A stretch of 64,000 bases of DNA from Bimastos eiseni (lineage: Eukaryota > Annelida > Clitellata > Crassiclitellata > Lumbricidae), in assembly GCA_959347315.1 (NCBI GenBank), contig OY365811.1, forward strand, positions 30,769,865 to 30,833,864, in the 5' to 3' direction. Below, piece by piece: positions 33,590 through 43,958 of this stretch; position 1 is the first letter of the stretch; the number at the start of each line of letters is the position of its first letter. A program made the position numbers and the translations under genes. The notes under the pieces are model-generated. The model searched no databases and was not told the DNA's origin. It saw nothing but the letters and a program-made list of their open reading frames with translations.

Positions 33590-34140
33590 CGGATGCACAC
33601 ATACACATGTGCACGCATACACACTTATATATCTACACCCGTGCACATATTCACATGCACATGTACACATCCGCGCGTTGTACATAATTGCACTAAGACA
33701 TACACGTGCGCATATAGAACATACACACGTAGGGGCACCAAGCACTACCTTGCACCACATTTCTGGTGCAACGTTTAGGGGAAGATCAGACCGTGTATGT
33801 ATCTCTATGGTCGATGTCACTGTAATACTCCAGGATGCATTTCTCCACTGTATAGGCTTTACTATAGTTGTAGCCTAAACAATATCAAGCACACTAAGAC
33901 CCCCACACGCATAAAAACACATACAGAAGCACACATTGAGGACACATGCACCTTCAGATGTATGCAAAACTGAAGCATATACAGAAGAAACACGCACAAA
34001 CAAAGATGCACTCAAACAGACATGAATTATAGACACCACTCATAAATATAGACGCACAAACACTAGACATACAAAACCATATTGAGGCAGACATGTAAAC
34101 GTGCTGACAAACACTGAAAACTACACGCAGAAAACGAAAT
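33590..34140. repeat. Imperfect CA-rich low-complexity region
   Basis: ACACATACACA-type sequence interrupted by unique stretches (33,730-33,880). No gene. Confidence 0.6.
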
Positions 34141-34301
34141 AGAGACACTGTGTTGCGTCATTGGTGATGTGTCAGTGACGAAATGAATGACGTCTGGCAA
34201 ATGGTAAGTCGTAGAAATACAGAAAACGGGGATTATGGTTCAAGCATGAGCATACACTTTATACATCATACAGCAGCAATACAATTCAACAACACGACGC
34301 A

Positions 34302-34541
34302 TAAATGGAGAGAGGGAGGACGAGGAAAGGTGGGAGAGAGGAGGTGGAAGAAATGGATAGAGATAGGACGAAGGAGAGAAAGAAGAAGGAGGAGGAAGAA
34401 ATGGAGCGATGGAGGATGAAAGGGAGACAGAGAGACAGACAGAGACAGACAGAGATACAGAGAAAAAGAGAGAGAGAGAGAAGAAGGAGTTGGAATAGGA
34501 GGACGAAATGGAAGAAGGAAGAGAGCGCGAAAGACAGAGAC

Positions 34542-34577
<36 letters not shown>

Positions 34578-34585
34578 AGAGAGAT

Positions 34586-34634
<49 letters not shown>

Positions 34635-34700
34635 AAGAGAGAGATAAAGAGAGATAAAGTGAGACAGACAGACAGAAACAGACAGACAGACAGAGAGAGG
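34302..34700. repeat. (GA)n / (GACA)n purine tract
   Basis: Long AG-rich strand asymmetry with pure (GA)n at 34,548-34,640 and (CAGA)n at the end. Frames across it give Arg/Glu or Ser/Leu repeats and are artefacts. Confidence 0.9.
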
Positions 34701-34934
34701 TTGCTCCAAGGAAATGCAGTGCTTCCTGGAGGTGATTCAGGGAGACAACTCCATAGCTGTTGATAACGTTAACAAGGCTGTGATTATTGGAGTATGTTTA
34801 ACTAGTTATAATGCGGCGACGGTAAGATGACTAAGAAGACGAAGATGATAACAGCGGTTAAGAAGTCTTGATGAAGCGATGTCTGACGTCCTTAGCACAA
34901 TTAACTGAAGCGGGGCGATGATTGCTATTGCGAT

Positions 34935-35160
34935 GTCGCTGAAGGTGGTAGTGGTGGAGGTGGTGAGGGTGAGGGTGGTAGTGGTGGTAATGTGGGAGGA
35001 TGTGATGAAGGTGGTTGTAGTGGTTATGGCGGTGGTGGTGGGGGGATGGTTGCGGTGCTAGTGGTAGTGATGGTGGTGATGTGGGAGGTTTTGGTGGAGG
35101 TGGTGGTGAAAGCGGTGGTTGTGAGGTGGGGTGATAGTGGTGGTAGTGGTGGTGGTTACA
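34935..35160. repeat. (GGT)n-rich low-complexity region
   Basis: GGTGGTAGTGGTGGT-type imperfect triplet repeat. Confidence 0.85.
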
Positions 35161-35466
35161 TTGTGAGATGAAGCGTGTCTAGTGTTTATGCAGACGAGTG
35201 AATGTCTGACGTATCCTAACAACAGAGAGTGTTTGTTGATATCCGGCGATTTCAGAGGTTACTGCACCCACTTCACGTCATCCATCTCATTATCTTACTT
35301 CCGGATTCGTCGACTGATTTGGCTAACAGGTTTACCGACTGACTCGATGACTGACTTCTTAACCTACTAACTCACTGGCATACTGAATTGCTCGTTTACT
35401 CACTTATTCATTCACTCATCCGTTCACTCACTCAATCGCATTAGAATGACTCTTATTCTATTTCAG

Positions 35467-35650
35467 TATTTCTCTGTTCTACGCTGACGTCATCGGATGA
35501 TGGCGCTGCTCTGAGCAGACGCCATCTGGAATCTCGGCCGAGGCAAGATGGAAGGAACGAAGGGAGGAGGCAGCGGACTGAGGTTCTGCAGCCGCAGCCA
35601 AAGGTGCCGGCTTCGGCGGCTGAACAAGCAAGAGAATCCGGTCGTGCAAG
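35467..35650 (+). CDS. Candidate exon, Arg/Gln-rich
   Basis: Bounded by a good acceptor (TTATTCTATTTCAG, ending 35,466) and a good donor (GCAAG|GTGATA). One frame is open throughout: it enters with two bases, reads TLTSSDDGAALSRRHLES, then an Arg/Gln/Ala-rich stretch (PQPKVPASAAEQARESGR), and leaves in phase 2. It can be joined in frame to the candidate exon at 39,420-39,558. I do not recognise the protein and upstream exons were not found. The higher G+C and lack of stops over 184 bases, against an A+T-rich surround, support a coding role, but this is a prediction only. Confidence 0.4.
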
Positions 35651-36179
35651 GTGATACTTAAGTACTTCTCATACGTGCATAGGCCGCGTGTACATCTCAA
35701 TCCAAAAGAGTTACCTATCTGCACATCTTGACTGCTATTTAGCACCCAATGGCACCAAATTGAACATCTGTGGATGACCACCGGATGTAAACAGACTACG
35801 CATTGTATTCTTGATTATGCATGTAGTCTTGCATGACTTACGGTCTAGCATTTTGCTACCTATGACCATTTGACCTTTGCGCCGTGACAGTTTGTTTTCA
35901 ACCCAAATAATGCTGATCATTAATCAAAGTGCCAGGCGATGGCGCTCTCAGCATCAAAACAAGTTTCGTATCACCACGCCGCAGATGATTGGCTTCGAAA
36001 GGTGCTACACAAATGTTCTGTTGTTTTTGCAGTTAATCGCAATAACAGTTTTATTTAAAGCCTTGAAATTGTCTTCATCTTTCTTGTTGTAAATGTCTCG
36101 GCACTGAGGTGTCCTTTCAAGGATGAGGCTGCACCAGTGCATGAAATGTTCCTGCGCCTTTTCTCTTCACTTATCTACA

Positions 36180-36720
36180 TTCTATTCCCTGCAGATATCG
36201 AGTCTCTCGTTGTCTTTCGAGCCATTCTTACACAGATGTTGTTCTTTGTCCAATCGTATGCGCATTGCTTATCACCTCTGGCTTCTTCTGCAGGCCGAAC
36301 AATTATTAATGTATCATGCTACAGATGCTCTAACTGCTTGGATGTCATCTAATCGAAAGCATCTTTATCCTCAGAACACTCAATATGTTTGGCTCGGTAC
36401 CCGCCAGCGGCTGAACAAGCTGGACTTGGGGTCTCTTTCATCTGAATTTCCTAACTTTAATGTCTTCACTTGTGTCCGGAATCTGGGGGTAGTTGTCTTT
36501 CGTGAAGCATATTTGTCGTCTAATGCTGCGTCCAGCTTTCTCAGTGGTTGGTCCATCCACCTGGAATGGGCTCCCGGTTGCCCTCCGTCTTCCCCCTTAC
36601 AATGACCTACCTACCTTTTGTAAGCTGCTAAAGTCATTTCTTCTTGGCCGTGGCTGGGCTGGAAGTACCTTTGAGTAGTTTCCCTCTAAACAAGTGCTAT
36701 ATAAATTACCGAAATGAATA
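36180..36720 (+). pseudogene. Internally deleted CR1/L2-like LINE
   Basis: Reads ALTAWMSSNRKHLYPQNTQY and VWLGTRQRLNKLDLGSLSSE, VRNLGVVV, then jumps frame to FSVVGPSTWNGLPVALRLPP and FCKLLKSFLLGRGWAGS. These are the thumb region and the extreme C-terminus of L2/CR1-type ORF2; the ~150 residues that normally lie between are missing. It ends with the typical GTAGTTTCCC...GTGCTATATAAATTACCG tail. Confidence 0.8.
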
Positions 36721-36786
36721 TATGAACGAATATTTCAGCTTTGACTCGTTTCAGTTATTACAACTTTGTGCCAGTTGCGGGTTGAA

Positions 36787-36919
<133 letters not shown>

Positions 36920-36984
36920 ATCTTCTGCTGCCACCTTGGTTCATGCCTTTAGCGTTAATCGATTAGATAATTTTTGTTCCTCTC

Positions 36985-38255
36985 TCTTCTGTGGGCTCCC
37001 GCAGGTCCAATTACAACCCTTGGAGGAGGGTTCTACGGACCGCAGCTCATTTGATTGGCGGTGATCCTAAATTTGGCCACATCTCCACGTACACGTGCGA
37101 CGTTTTTCACTGGCTCCCAGTTCAGTAGCGCATTCATTATAGGATCTCCTCTACTGTCTGACACTGTGTCTTAGGCAATGCGCCTGTCTGTCTTCGAGAT
37201 ATGTTCACCTTAAGTCCTTAAATTCGGCCTGCTCTCTCGCCGACCTCTTCGTTCGGCCTCTAAAGGCGACTTTATGGTTCCACACAGAGTTGTCCACGTG
37301 CCTGGTCAATACGCAGATCGGGTCGGGTCAATTATATCTGTAGATTAGGCGGGTCGCGTCGGGTCAAAATCCTGGCGAGTCGGATTGGGTCAGGTCCCAA
37401 GCCCGGACCCATTTCGACCCTCCAATTTGTTGCAGAGCTTAATTTTCAACTCTGTGTTATTCATAATGTTAATCAGTTACAATCAAATAAATTGAATATG
37501 GCGAAAGAATTAGCGCAAATCTTAGGCAACATCGGATTTTTTCCTTTTTACATCGAACTCGGCTCAAGCTGTCGTATGGAACAATTCTCTCACGAATTCA
37601 TGAAAAAATAATAGGTCGGCAGATTTATTACAAGCGTGTGAGTTAGCTGAAGAGGCGACGCTGGGACATGCGGACCAGACTCTTGCCTACCCAATAATAT
37701 CAGGAATTCTTTTGCACTATATTTATGGAGAAAGTAAGTTTAGACCCCAAAATGGAATAAACGAAGGATATCTTCCCTGGTACGTTCTTACAGATCAATA
37801 CAATGATCACATATGGCGGTCTGACTGTACTGGGTTCATACGACATTAGAATTTGACGATAAATATTATTGGTAAAATTAGCACTAAAGGCGGGTCGGGT
37901 CGGATTGGGTCGTGTCATGTATGTCATGGGTCGGGTCAGATATTTGGCTTCAGAAGTCGGGTCGGATCCGGTCAGATTCATTATCAATGGATCGGGTTGG
38001 GTCGGGTCATGAAAATTGGACCCCTGGACAACTTTGGTTCCACATACTCACACTGCCATCATGCAGAATAGAGCTTTCACAATTATGGGTCCTAGTGTTT
38101 GGGAAAACCTTCCATCTGACCTGCGCTCTCTCCCGCGCGACCTGTCTGGATCTTTTTATAAACTTCTCAAGACTTTTCTTTTTGGCCGGTGCCTGTGTCG
38201 GGGACGCTTCCGGATAGTTATCTTGAAGAAGCGCTGTATAAAATGTCATTGATTG
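36985..38255 (+). pseudogene. CR1/L2-like LINE 3' end split by a hAT insertion
   Basis: First part (36,985-37,284) reads AAHLIGGDPKFGHISTYTCD, VFHWLPVQ, RIHYRISS; second part (38,037-38,255) reads HTHTAIMQNRAFTIMGPSVW, FYKLLKTFLFGR, then a non-coding tail ending (ATTG)n. Removing the insertion at 37,285-38,036 and one copy of its target repeat restores continuous homology (FMVPHTHTAIMQ). Independent stop codons in both halves show that the LINE is also dead on its own. Confidence 0.82.
37285..38036. mobile_element. Non-autonomous hAT-type element, 752 bp
   Basis: Ends CAGAGTTGTCC and GGACAACTTTG form an 11-base inverted repeat with one mismatch, and the element is flanked by a perfect 8-base duplication GTTCCACA (37,277-37,284 and 38,037-38,044). 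Eight-base targets and CAG-type ends are characteristic of hAT transposons. Subterminal zones are full of GGGTCGGGTCGG motifs in both flanks, likely transposase-binding repeats. No transposase frame is present, so it depended on an autonomous partner. Confidence 0.88.
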
Positions 38256-38389
38256 ATTGATAATTGCATACTCATGGGTACATGATACATCGATATATAG
38301 GTTTGCATGCATATATAAGAACTTCACACATGCATACACACATGCATGCGTACAAGCTCACATACAAACACGAATGCATGCAGTCATAC

Positions 38390-38850
38390 ATGCTTAATGC
38401 ATACTTGAGTATATATATATATATATGTAAATACATATATGCAAATGCATGTAAATATATACATACATACTTTGGTATACATACATTCATAAATATATAC
38501 AATTATACATGTCTACATACAGTCGTACATGTACACATGCATACCTGGATCCATGGGTCCAAGTATACATATATGCATATATATAGACATATATATACAG
38601 ACATATACATACAGACATATACATACAGACATATATATATAGACATATATATATACAGACATATATATATGCAGACATATATATATATACAGACATATAT
38701 ATATACATACAGACATATATATATATATACAGACATATATATATATATACAGACAGACATATATATATATATACAGACATATATATATACAGACATATAT
38801 ATATATACATACAGACATATATATATAAACGCATAATGCACATGCGTGCA
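38390..38850. repeat. (AT)n/(AGACATATAT)n compound microsatellite
   Basis: Irregular ATATATACAGACAT units; long Tyr/Ile/His frames on both strands are artefacts of the repeat. The sequence from 38,270 is already CATG/ATAC-rich. Confidence 0.92.
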
Positions 38851-38855
38851 GGCAT

Positions 38856-39419
38856 GCATGCGTACCTCATATAAGTGTGATCTTGTATGATATGTAATAA
38901 AATGTGTTTATACCAGGAATCGTTATCGTCGATACTCTTGCATTTTTTTTCTGCTTTTGCTGTCTCGTGTTCATATGACTCATCATTTAGATCCCTAAAA
39001 CATTGTAGGCTATGCAATATATTTGGTGACTTCTATGACGCAGCTCACAGTCATTTGTCATTTATTATATCTGCATGCCCTGAGAGTAAAATATGTTTTG
39101 AAGAGTAAGAGAGGGAGAGAGAGGGAAGAGAGAGGAGAATGAGAGACAGACAGACAGACAGACAGAGACAGACAGAGACAAAGACAGAGAGAGGGAGCTG
39201 ATGGATAGGATAGGGACTGAATGGTAACACGTACAAGGGAGAGAAGGGCACTGTACAGGTATATATGGTTGTATGTATTTATGAAGGTATATCTGTATGT
39301 AAATATGTGCTTTGATCATCCTCTTGCCAATTCTCCAGTCTGTCCTACGGGTAAGTCTGGCTCTGCAGGTGTGTCTATTTACCCTCCAGCGTGTGTGTCT
39401 CCGTGTCATTCCTCCTAAG
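38856..39419. other. Spacer with a short purine tract
   Basis: GA/CAGA-rich tract at 39,105-39,195; nothing else recognised. Confidence 0.5.
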
Positions 39420-39558
39420 TATTTCTAAGATGGATGAATATGATCTTGTGATTAGGCTATCAGAAAGTAGGATCCTCCTAAGCCGGGATGTTACGCCGAA
39501 CTTTGAATCCGTCTCATTACATTCTGAAGTTCCTTTTGGAGATGAAAGTCTTGCAGGG
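39420..39558 (+). CDS. Candidate exon, unknown protein
   Basis: Acceptor TCATTCCTCCTAAG (ag at 39,418-39,419) and strong donor GCAGGG|GTAAGA. With one base taken from the phase-2 exon at 35,467-35,650 it reads SISKMDEYDLVIRLSES, RILLSRDVTPNFESVSLHSE, VPFGDESLAG and exits in phase 0. The reading has the balanced composition of real protein, unlike its surroundings. Phase 0 fits either the Asp-rich exon entered at 43,959 or the candidate at 40,215. No homology recognised. Confidence 0.42.
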
Positions 39559-39719
39559 GTAAGACTGGTTGAGCTGAAAAAACACTCGTTTGCTAACCCG
39601 TTTCCGTAGTTCAAGAGATCCGCGTTTTGTTTTTGCAAAATAACCAGTTCTGAAAAATAATTATTTGTTGATGTTTGGGTTCGATTTATGCCAACATCGC
39701 AATACTCTAAAAAATGTAA

Positions 39720-39965
39720 ACTGCCATTTCTGTCTGTCTGTCTTTTTGCCTTCCTGTCTGTGTGATTGTCTGCCTTTCTGTATATTTTTTATGATTGTCT
39801 ATCTGCCTGTCTTTCTGTCTATGTGATTCCTTGCATGTATGTCCGTTCGTCTGTGTGATTGCCTGCCTGCCTGCCTGTCTGTCTGTATGATTGCCTGCAT
39901 GTCTATCTGTTCTTTATGTGTAATTGCCTGTCTGTCTGCATGTATGTGTGTCTGTCTGTTGCATT
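39720..39965. repeat. (CTGT)n/(CTGC)n imperfect repeat
   Basis: Recurring CTGTCTGTCTGT and GATTGCCTGCCTG units, decayed. Confidence 0.85.
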
Positions 39966-40214
39966 GTCATTGCAGCTTGCATGAGCATGCGTTTGCCAGG
40001 CTTGAATGCAATTACTGAATGTAGTGTAGCCATGAGCTACGTGTACCATGCAATCCCTGCTACTAACCAGTAAGGATTCGGCTGCACGGATTAGATTGTT
40101 TGGAGCAATTAGAATGTTTGATCAGCAGAATAACTTTGTTGTGTTTGGTTGGCAAAGGTACAACGCAGTTGAATTGTTTCTGTTTGTTTTCTCTATTCTG
40201 CGTTTCTCTGGTAG

Positions 40215-40352
40215 GCTGTGCCAATGCAGCCATTAGATCAGAGAAGGAAGGAGGAGAGGTCCAGAGTCAACAGTAGTAAACAACACGAGAGTAGGAAGAA
40301 ACAGTTGGAAGACGAATGGTTAATAGAGAGCAGACAGAGAGGAACTAGTTAG
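40215..40352 (+). CDS. Candidate exon, charged helical segment
   Basis: Preceded by a long pyrimidine tract and acceptor (TTCTCTGGTAG, ending 40,214). Phase-0 reading AVPMQPLDQRRKEERSRVNS, SKQHESRKKQLEDEWLIES, RQRGTS then TAG at 40,350-40,352. It is in phase with the preceding candidate exon. Either it is a terminal exon ending at this stop, or it splices out before it (weak donors after 40,318 or 40,347). Strongly charged and probably helical; function unknown. Confidence 0.33.
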   Translation, partial: AVPMQPLDQRRKEERSRVNSSKQHESRKKQLEDEWLIESRQRGTS

Positions 40353-41737
40353 TAAAACAAATGGTTTCCAAAAGAGCGTCTATAACAAAACAGTGTCTGT
40401 GATATTACGCGACTTTCAAAACGAGATTCATTTTGACCTTGAAAATCATGAAATCTGCCCCAAGCTTATCGGTCGAGATCCGAGGCTCACATCGGTCGGT
40501 CGGTCGGTCGGGCGCTCGATGTTGGCGTCAATGGCGGCCAATAACTGATGTCAGAAGTATCACGTGGTACGGCACAACCTAGTCTTATGGCAACCGTGGG
40601 TGGAGGTTCTACTGTAAATATGACGTTTATATAGGCGTTGAAGTATCCTGGATATTCAAAGCTTATGTTGTATTTCGTACTGAGTAGACTGTGTCTTATA
40701 CTTAGCTAAACCTGGCTGCAGGCCTCCACAAATATATTATCCAGCAGAGTGGGATCATGCTTGGCAGGCTACTGTGCTCATAGGATCTGGCCATGAATGC
40801 GTCCCGTTGAATTATTATTGCCAGGACTTTGCACGCTGTTAAGAATAACCTAAGATAATATAACAAAAGTTTTAAGTGGTTCAGGAAATCTGTGTTAGTC
40901 TGTTAAAACCGGTGCAGATGAAACTGGAAATCATAAAGCCCATTTCTCTAACTTCTTAAAAAAAGCTGCGACAGTGTCCACTGAGACAATATTATCGTCC
41001 AAGACGTTATATATATATTAAACAGGCTACAACTCTTGGACTTAAGAATTTCTGACATATTGTTCTTTTTGACCTCTTATAAATTATAATTCATATCTGT
41101 GTCTTCGTCTTACATTGTTTGGTGCTGATTCAAGGGAGCTCTTCCACTTCGTTGCTTCCTTTCCAGTAATATAATCTCGTAAGCTTCGATTAGATCTCCT
41201 GCGTTCCTGTAACATTTCCTTAAAATGTTGTTAGTACAAACCCATTCAACCTTTCTTCATAGGCATCATAGCTCAATGCCTTGTTATTTTACTGAGAAGG
41301 TACGAGCGCTTAATCAAGTCAATCGGACGCCACTAGGCAGTCAGACGGGTTTTCCTTCGAAAGTTGATATAGCCTATACAATTTGTATATGTACGTGTGG
41401 CCAGTGATATAATAAAGCCCACAATTGAACGTAGGCTACATGTAGTTTGTACAGGAATTATTTTGTGCTTAGAGCAGAGTAGTTTTCTGTTGTGGATAAC
41501 ACACTGGGGCTCATGCACTGAGGAACCGAGTTCTGTTCCCGTATGGTCCCCCCTTATCCCAGGAAGGTTGACTAGTCCTTCTATCGCTAAGCGGTGGTGT
41601 TGGTTAAACTTGATTACGAGGTAGTGAGCGCCTTGCATGGCTGCCGACAGTTGGATTCTACTCCTGTAATCACGTTTCATCATTCGTTCATACTGATAAT
41701 TATGTAATCATAAGGTGGCTTGTCAGTTTGAAATTAA
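40353..41737. other. Spacer, no certain feature
   Basis: A (CGGT)n run at 40,495-40,512. At about 41,480-41,650 sequence of SINE 3'-like style (GAGCGCCTTGCATGGCTGCCG with GTGGTGTTGGTTAAACTTGATTACG) may be a decayed SINE, not proven. Confidence 0.4.
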
Positions 41738-41800
41738 ACGAAAATTATTATTATTATTATTATTATTATGTTCCCATGTACATATACATGTATATATAAT

Positions 41801-41844
<44 letters not shown>

Positions 41845-41845
41845 T
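41738..41845. repeat. (ATT)n and (AT)n microsatellites
   Basis: (TTA)n from about 41,747 and (AT)n from about 41,795, separated by ATGTACATATACATG. Confidence 0.93.
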
Positions 41846-43061
41846 GTGACTATGGAGAGTACATGGGTTTCCCTTCGCCTATATTTCTGCAACTTCTTGC
41901 TGGCATCAATGAATCAAAAAAGCTGATGCTGCAGATAGTTAGATCTCTTTGGCTAGAGATAATTGGCTGATGCACCCAAATACGAATGTATTAGGCACCT
42001 GCCTCTTAGCTTAAATTAGTAAAATATCTGCGCTGGATTCTTGTTCAGCAGATAATTAGTTAATAATTGGTACTAATTTTTTTAATCTATTCATATCTAC
42101 ATCGAGAAATCTTCTTGGCGAACGCTCTTTTACGGTTGTTATAGAACTACTTTTTGGAACTGTATCCTTGAGCCCATGCACAGTTGCTTATAAAGGTTCA
42201 TGTCGTTCTCAAATGTAAAACTACCTCGTTCAAATTGTTTATTCATTATGGTCTGCTTGCCTCTAGAGTCTCAACGAACTGACCCTCTAGCTATATATAT
42301 TGACCAGAGTATAGCTCGGTTCTAGTGTGCTATCGGCTGATGACTCGTGCATTACACAATCGCGCAATAGAAGTTAATAATTTCCCGTTCACAGTAGAAC
42401 GGGAAAGAACTATTTTCAAATTACTTTTTGATAAGCATTTTATTTTTTAATTTAAAATAACTTTGAAAAGTATTTGTCCATCACTGACCAGCGTGTTCCT
42501 GGCGGAACCCCGTGCATGATACGAGATGCCAACTTGCTATGCGGTGATGTGCTTTTGATGCATTCATCAAAAGCAGGGTGGATGCAAGAAGAGCCGGGAT
42601 CAGACAATTAAAGATCGGACAGATATTTAAAAAAAAATAGTGCTCTGAGGTCATGACTGCGCTTTATCTGACTCATGACACCACTGTAGGTCCCTGTTCT
42701 GCAATGGTACTGTTTCGTTTCTGAGAATTTATCAAGCGCTTCTTCGGTAAGCTACTAGACATCCATTTTTGCTCATCTCACCATGACAGCCCCGTAAGCG
42801 TCATAATTAAATTATGGCGCTTACCTTTTATACGAACTTATATTTTTCAATGAGATTCTCATTATACGAAGTGAGCCCGCCATCTTCAACGTGTGCTAAT
42901 GAAACCGAAGCGATCCATGGTTGAATTTCTGTTAGAATTGTATGAAATAAGCACAAATGATTCCAGTATAAACTATAATTTTCAACCCGACAAAACGCCT
43001 TGTAGCACGACCTTATCGCTTGCATGCTTCCTTTTACCTAAATCCCTACTAACGTACTGTT
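41846..43061. other. Spacer, nothing recognised
   Basis: Unique sequence left of the small hAT element; short overlapping open frames at 42,828-43,159 on both strands run into the element and are not supported. Confidence 0.45.
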
Positions 43062-43069
43062 GCCTTCAA

Positions 43070-43424
43070 CAGGCCCGCCGAGAGGGGGCAGGGGGGGGCA
43101 ACTGCCCAGGGGCCCGGCGAGTTTTAGGGGCCCGGCCCGGGCCCGCAATCAACTTTTGAAAATATGATGATCAGCTATAAAAAGTGTATTATTTATGCCC
43201 TTTTAAAATATAATTTAACTGAACTTAATTACAATCAGATTAAACTTCAAGCATCTGAATATTGCCGTGCTTATTTACCATTTTATCATTTTTATGTGGT
43301 ATTATCACTATTATGTATATTGTATAATAATACTACGCTCATGCAATTCCGTCTTAGTACTTTCTTCTGTGGGGGGCCCGTGACAGCCCTGCCTAGGGGC
43401 CCGAAATTTCTGTCGGCGGGCCTG
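43070..43424. mobile_element. hAT-type MITE, 355 bp
   Basis: Begins CAGGCCCGCCGAGAG and ends CTGTCGGCGGGCCTG, a 12-base perfect terminal inverted repeat, flanked by a perfect 8-base duplication GCCTTCAA (43,062-43,069 and 43,425-43,432). Subterminal GGGGCCCGG-rich blocks surround an A+T-rich core with no coding capacity. Confidence 0.9.
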
Positions 43425-43689
43425 GCCTTCAATAGCGTGTCTCAATTTCATTTGCATTGTGATTTGGTGTAAATCTGATCTTATTCTCATTCTAATCTTT
43501 TGGCTAATCTAGAATAATCTAGGCAGGTCTAATCATTTCTTATCTAATATGTCAAGTTAATTAATATGCCTCATCTGTAACTTTAATCTATTGCTCATGG
43601 CCTGAGATTACAGATACAGATCGGTATAGGAGAAGTGCAGTATTTAAGCAAAGTGGGGCCTCTCATGCCATGTATCAAAAAACAACAAT

Positions 43690-43781
43690 TGTGACCGGGA
43701 ACGCCTCTAAGTAGATATCTTGAATGGGCGTTTTATTAAGTTCACAATGATTGATTGAATTGATTGATTGATTGATTGATC
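43690..43781 (+). repeat. LINE 3' tail
   Basis: CTAAGTAGATATCTTGAATGGGCGTTTTATTAAGTTCACA followed by (ATTG)n is typical of the 3' end of CR1/L2-like LINEs; only the tail is present. Confidence 0.6.
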
Positions 43782-43958
43782 AACCAATGGCATGCAAGAT
43801 TAGCGTCGCTTAGCAACTATGTTGACCAGGTGATCACGTGTCTGGCCTGCGATACACGACATGTTCAATATTTCTAGCACTGATACTAATAGGATCAGTT
43901 AATACGACACAAGTGATAATTCTATCCGCAGAAAAGCTATTCAGTTGTTATTCGACAG

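Noticed and set aside
34266..34709. Leu/Ser-rich 147-codon frame and its Arg/Glu-rich partner
   Set aside because: Product of the (GA)n tract; no splice or homology support.
38264..39017. Tyr/Ile/His-rich frames of 100-190 codons on both strands
   Set aside because: Read-through of (AT)n/(ACAT)n microsatellite.
41397..41683. Open frames on both strands around 41.5 kb
   Set aside because: Overlapping on opposite strands, in sequence resembling a decayed SINE; no splice support.
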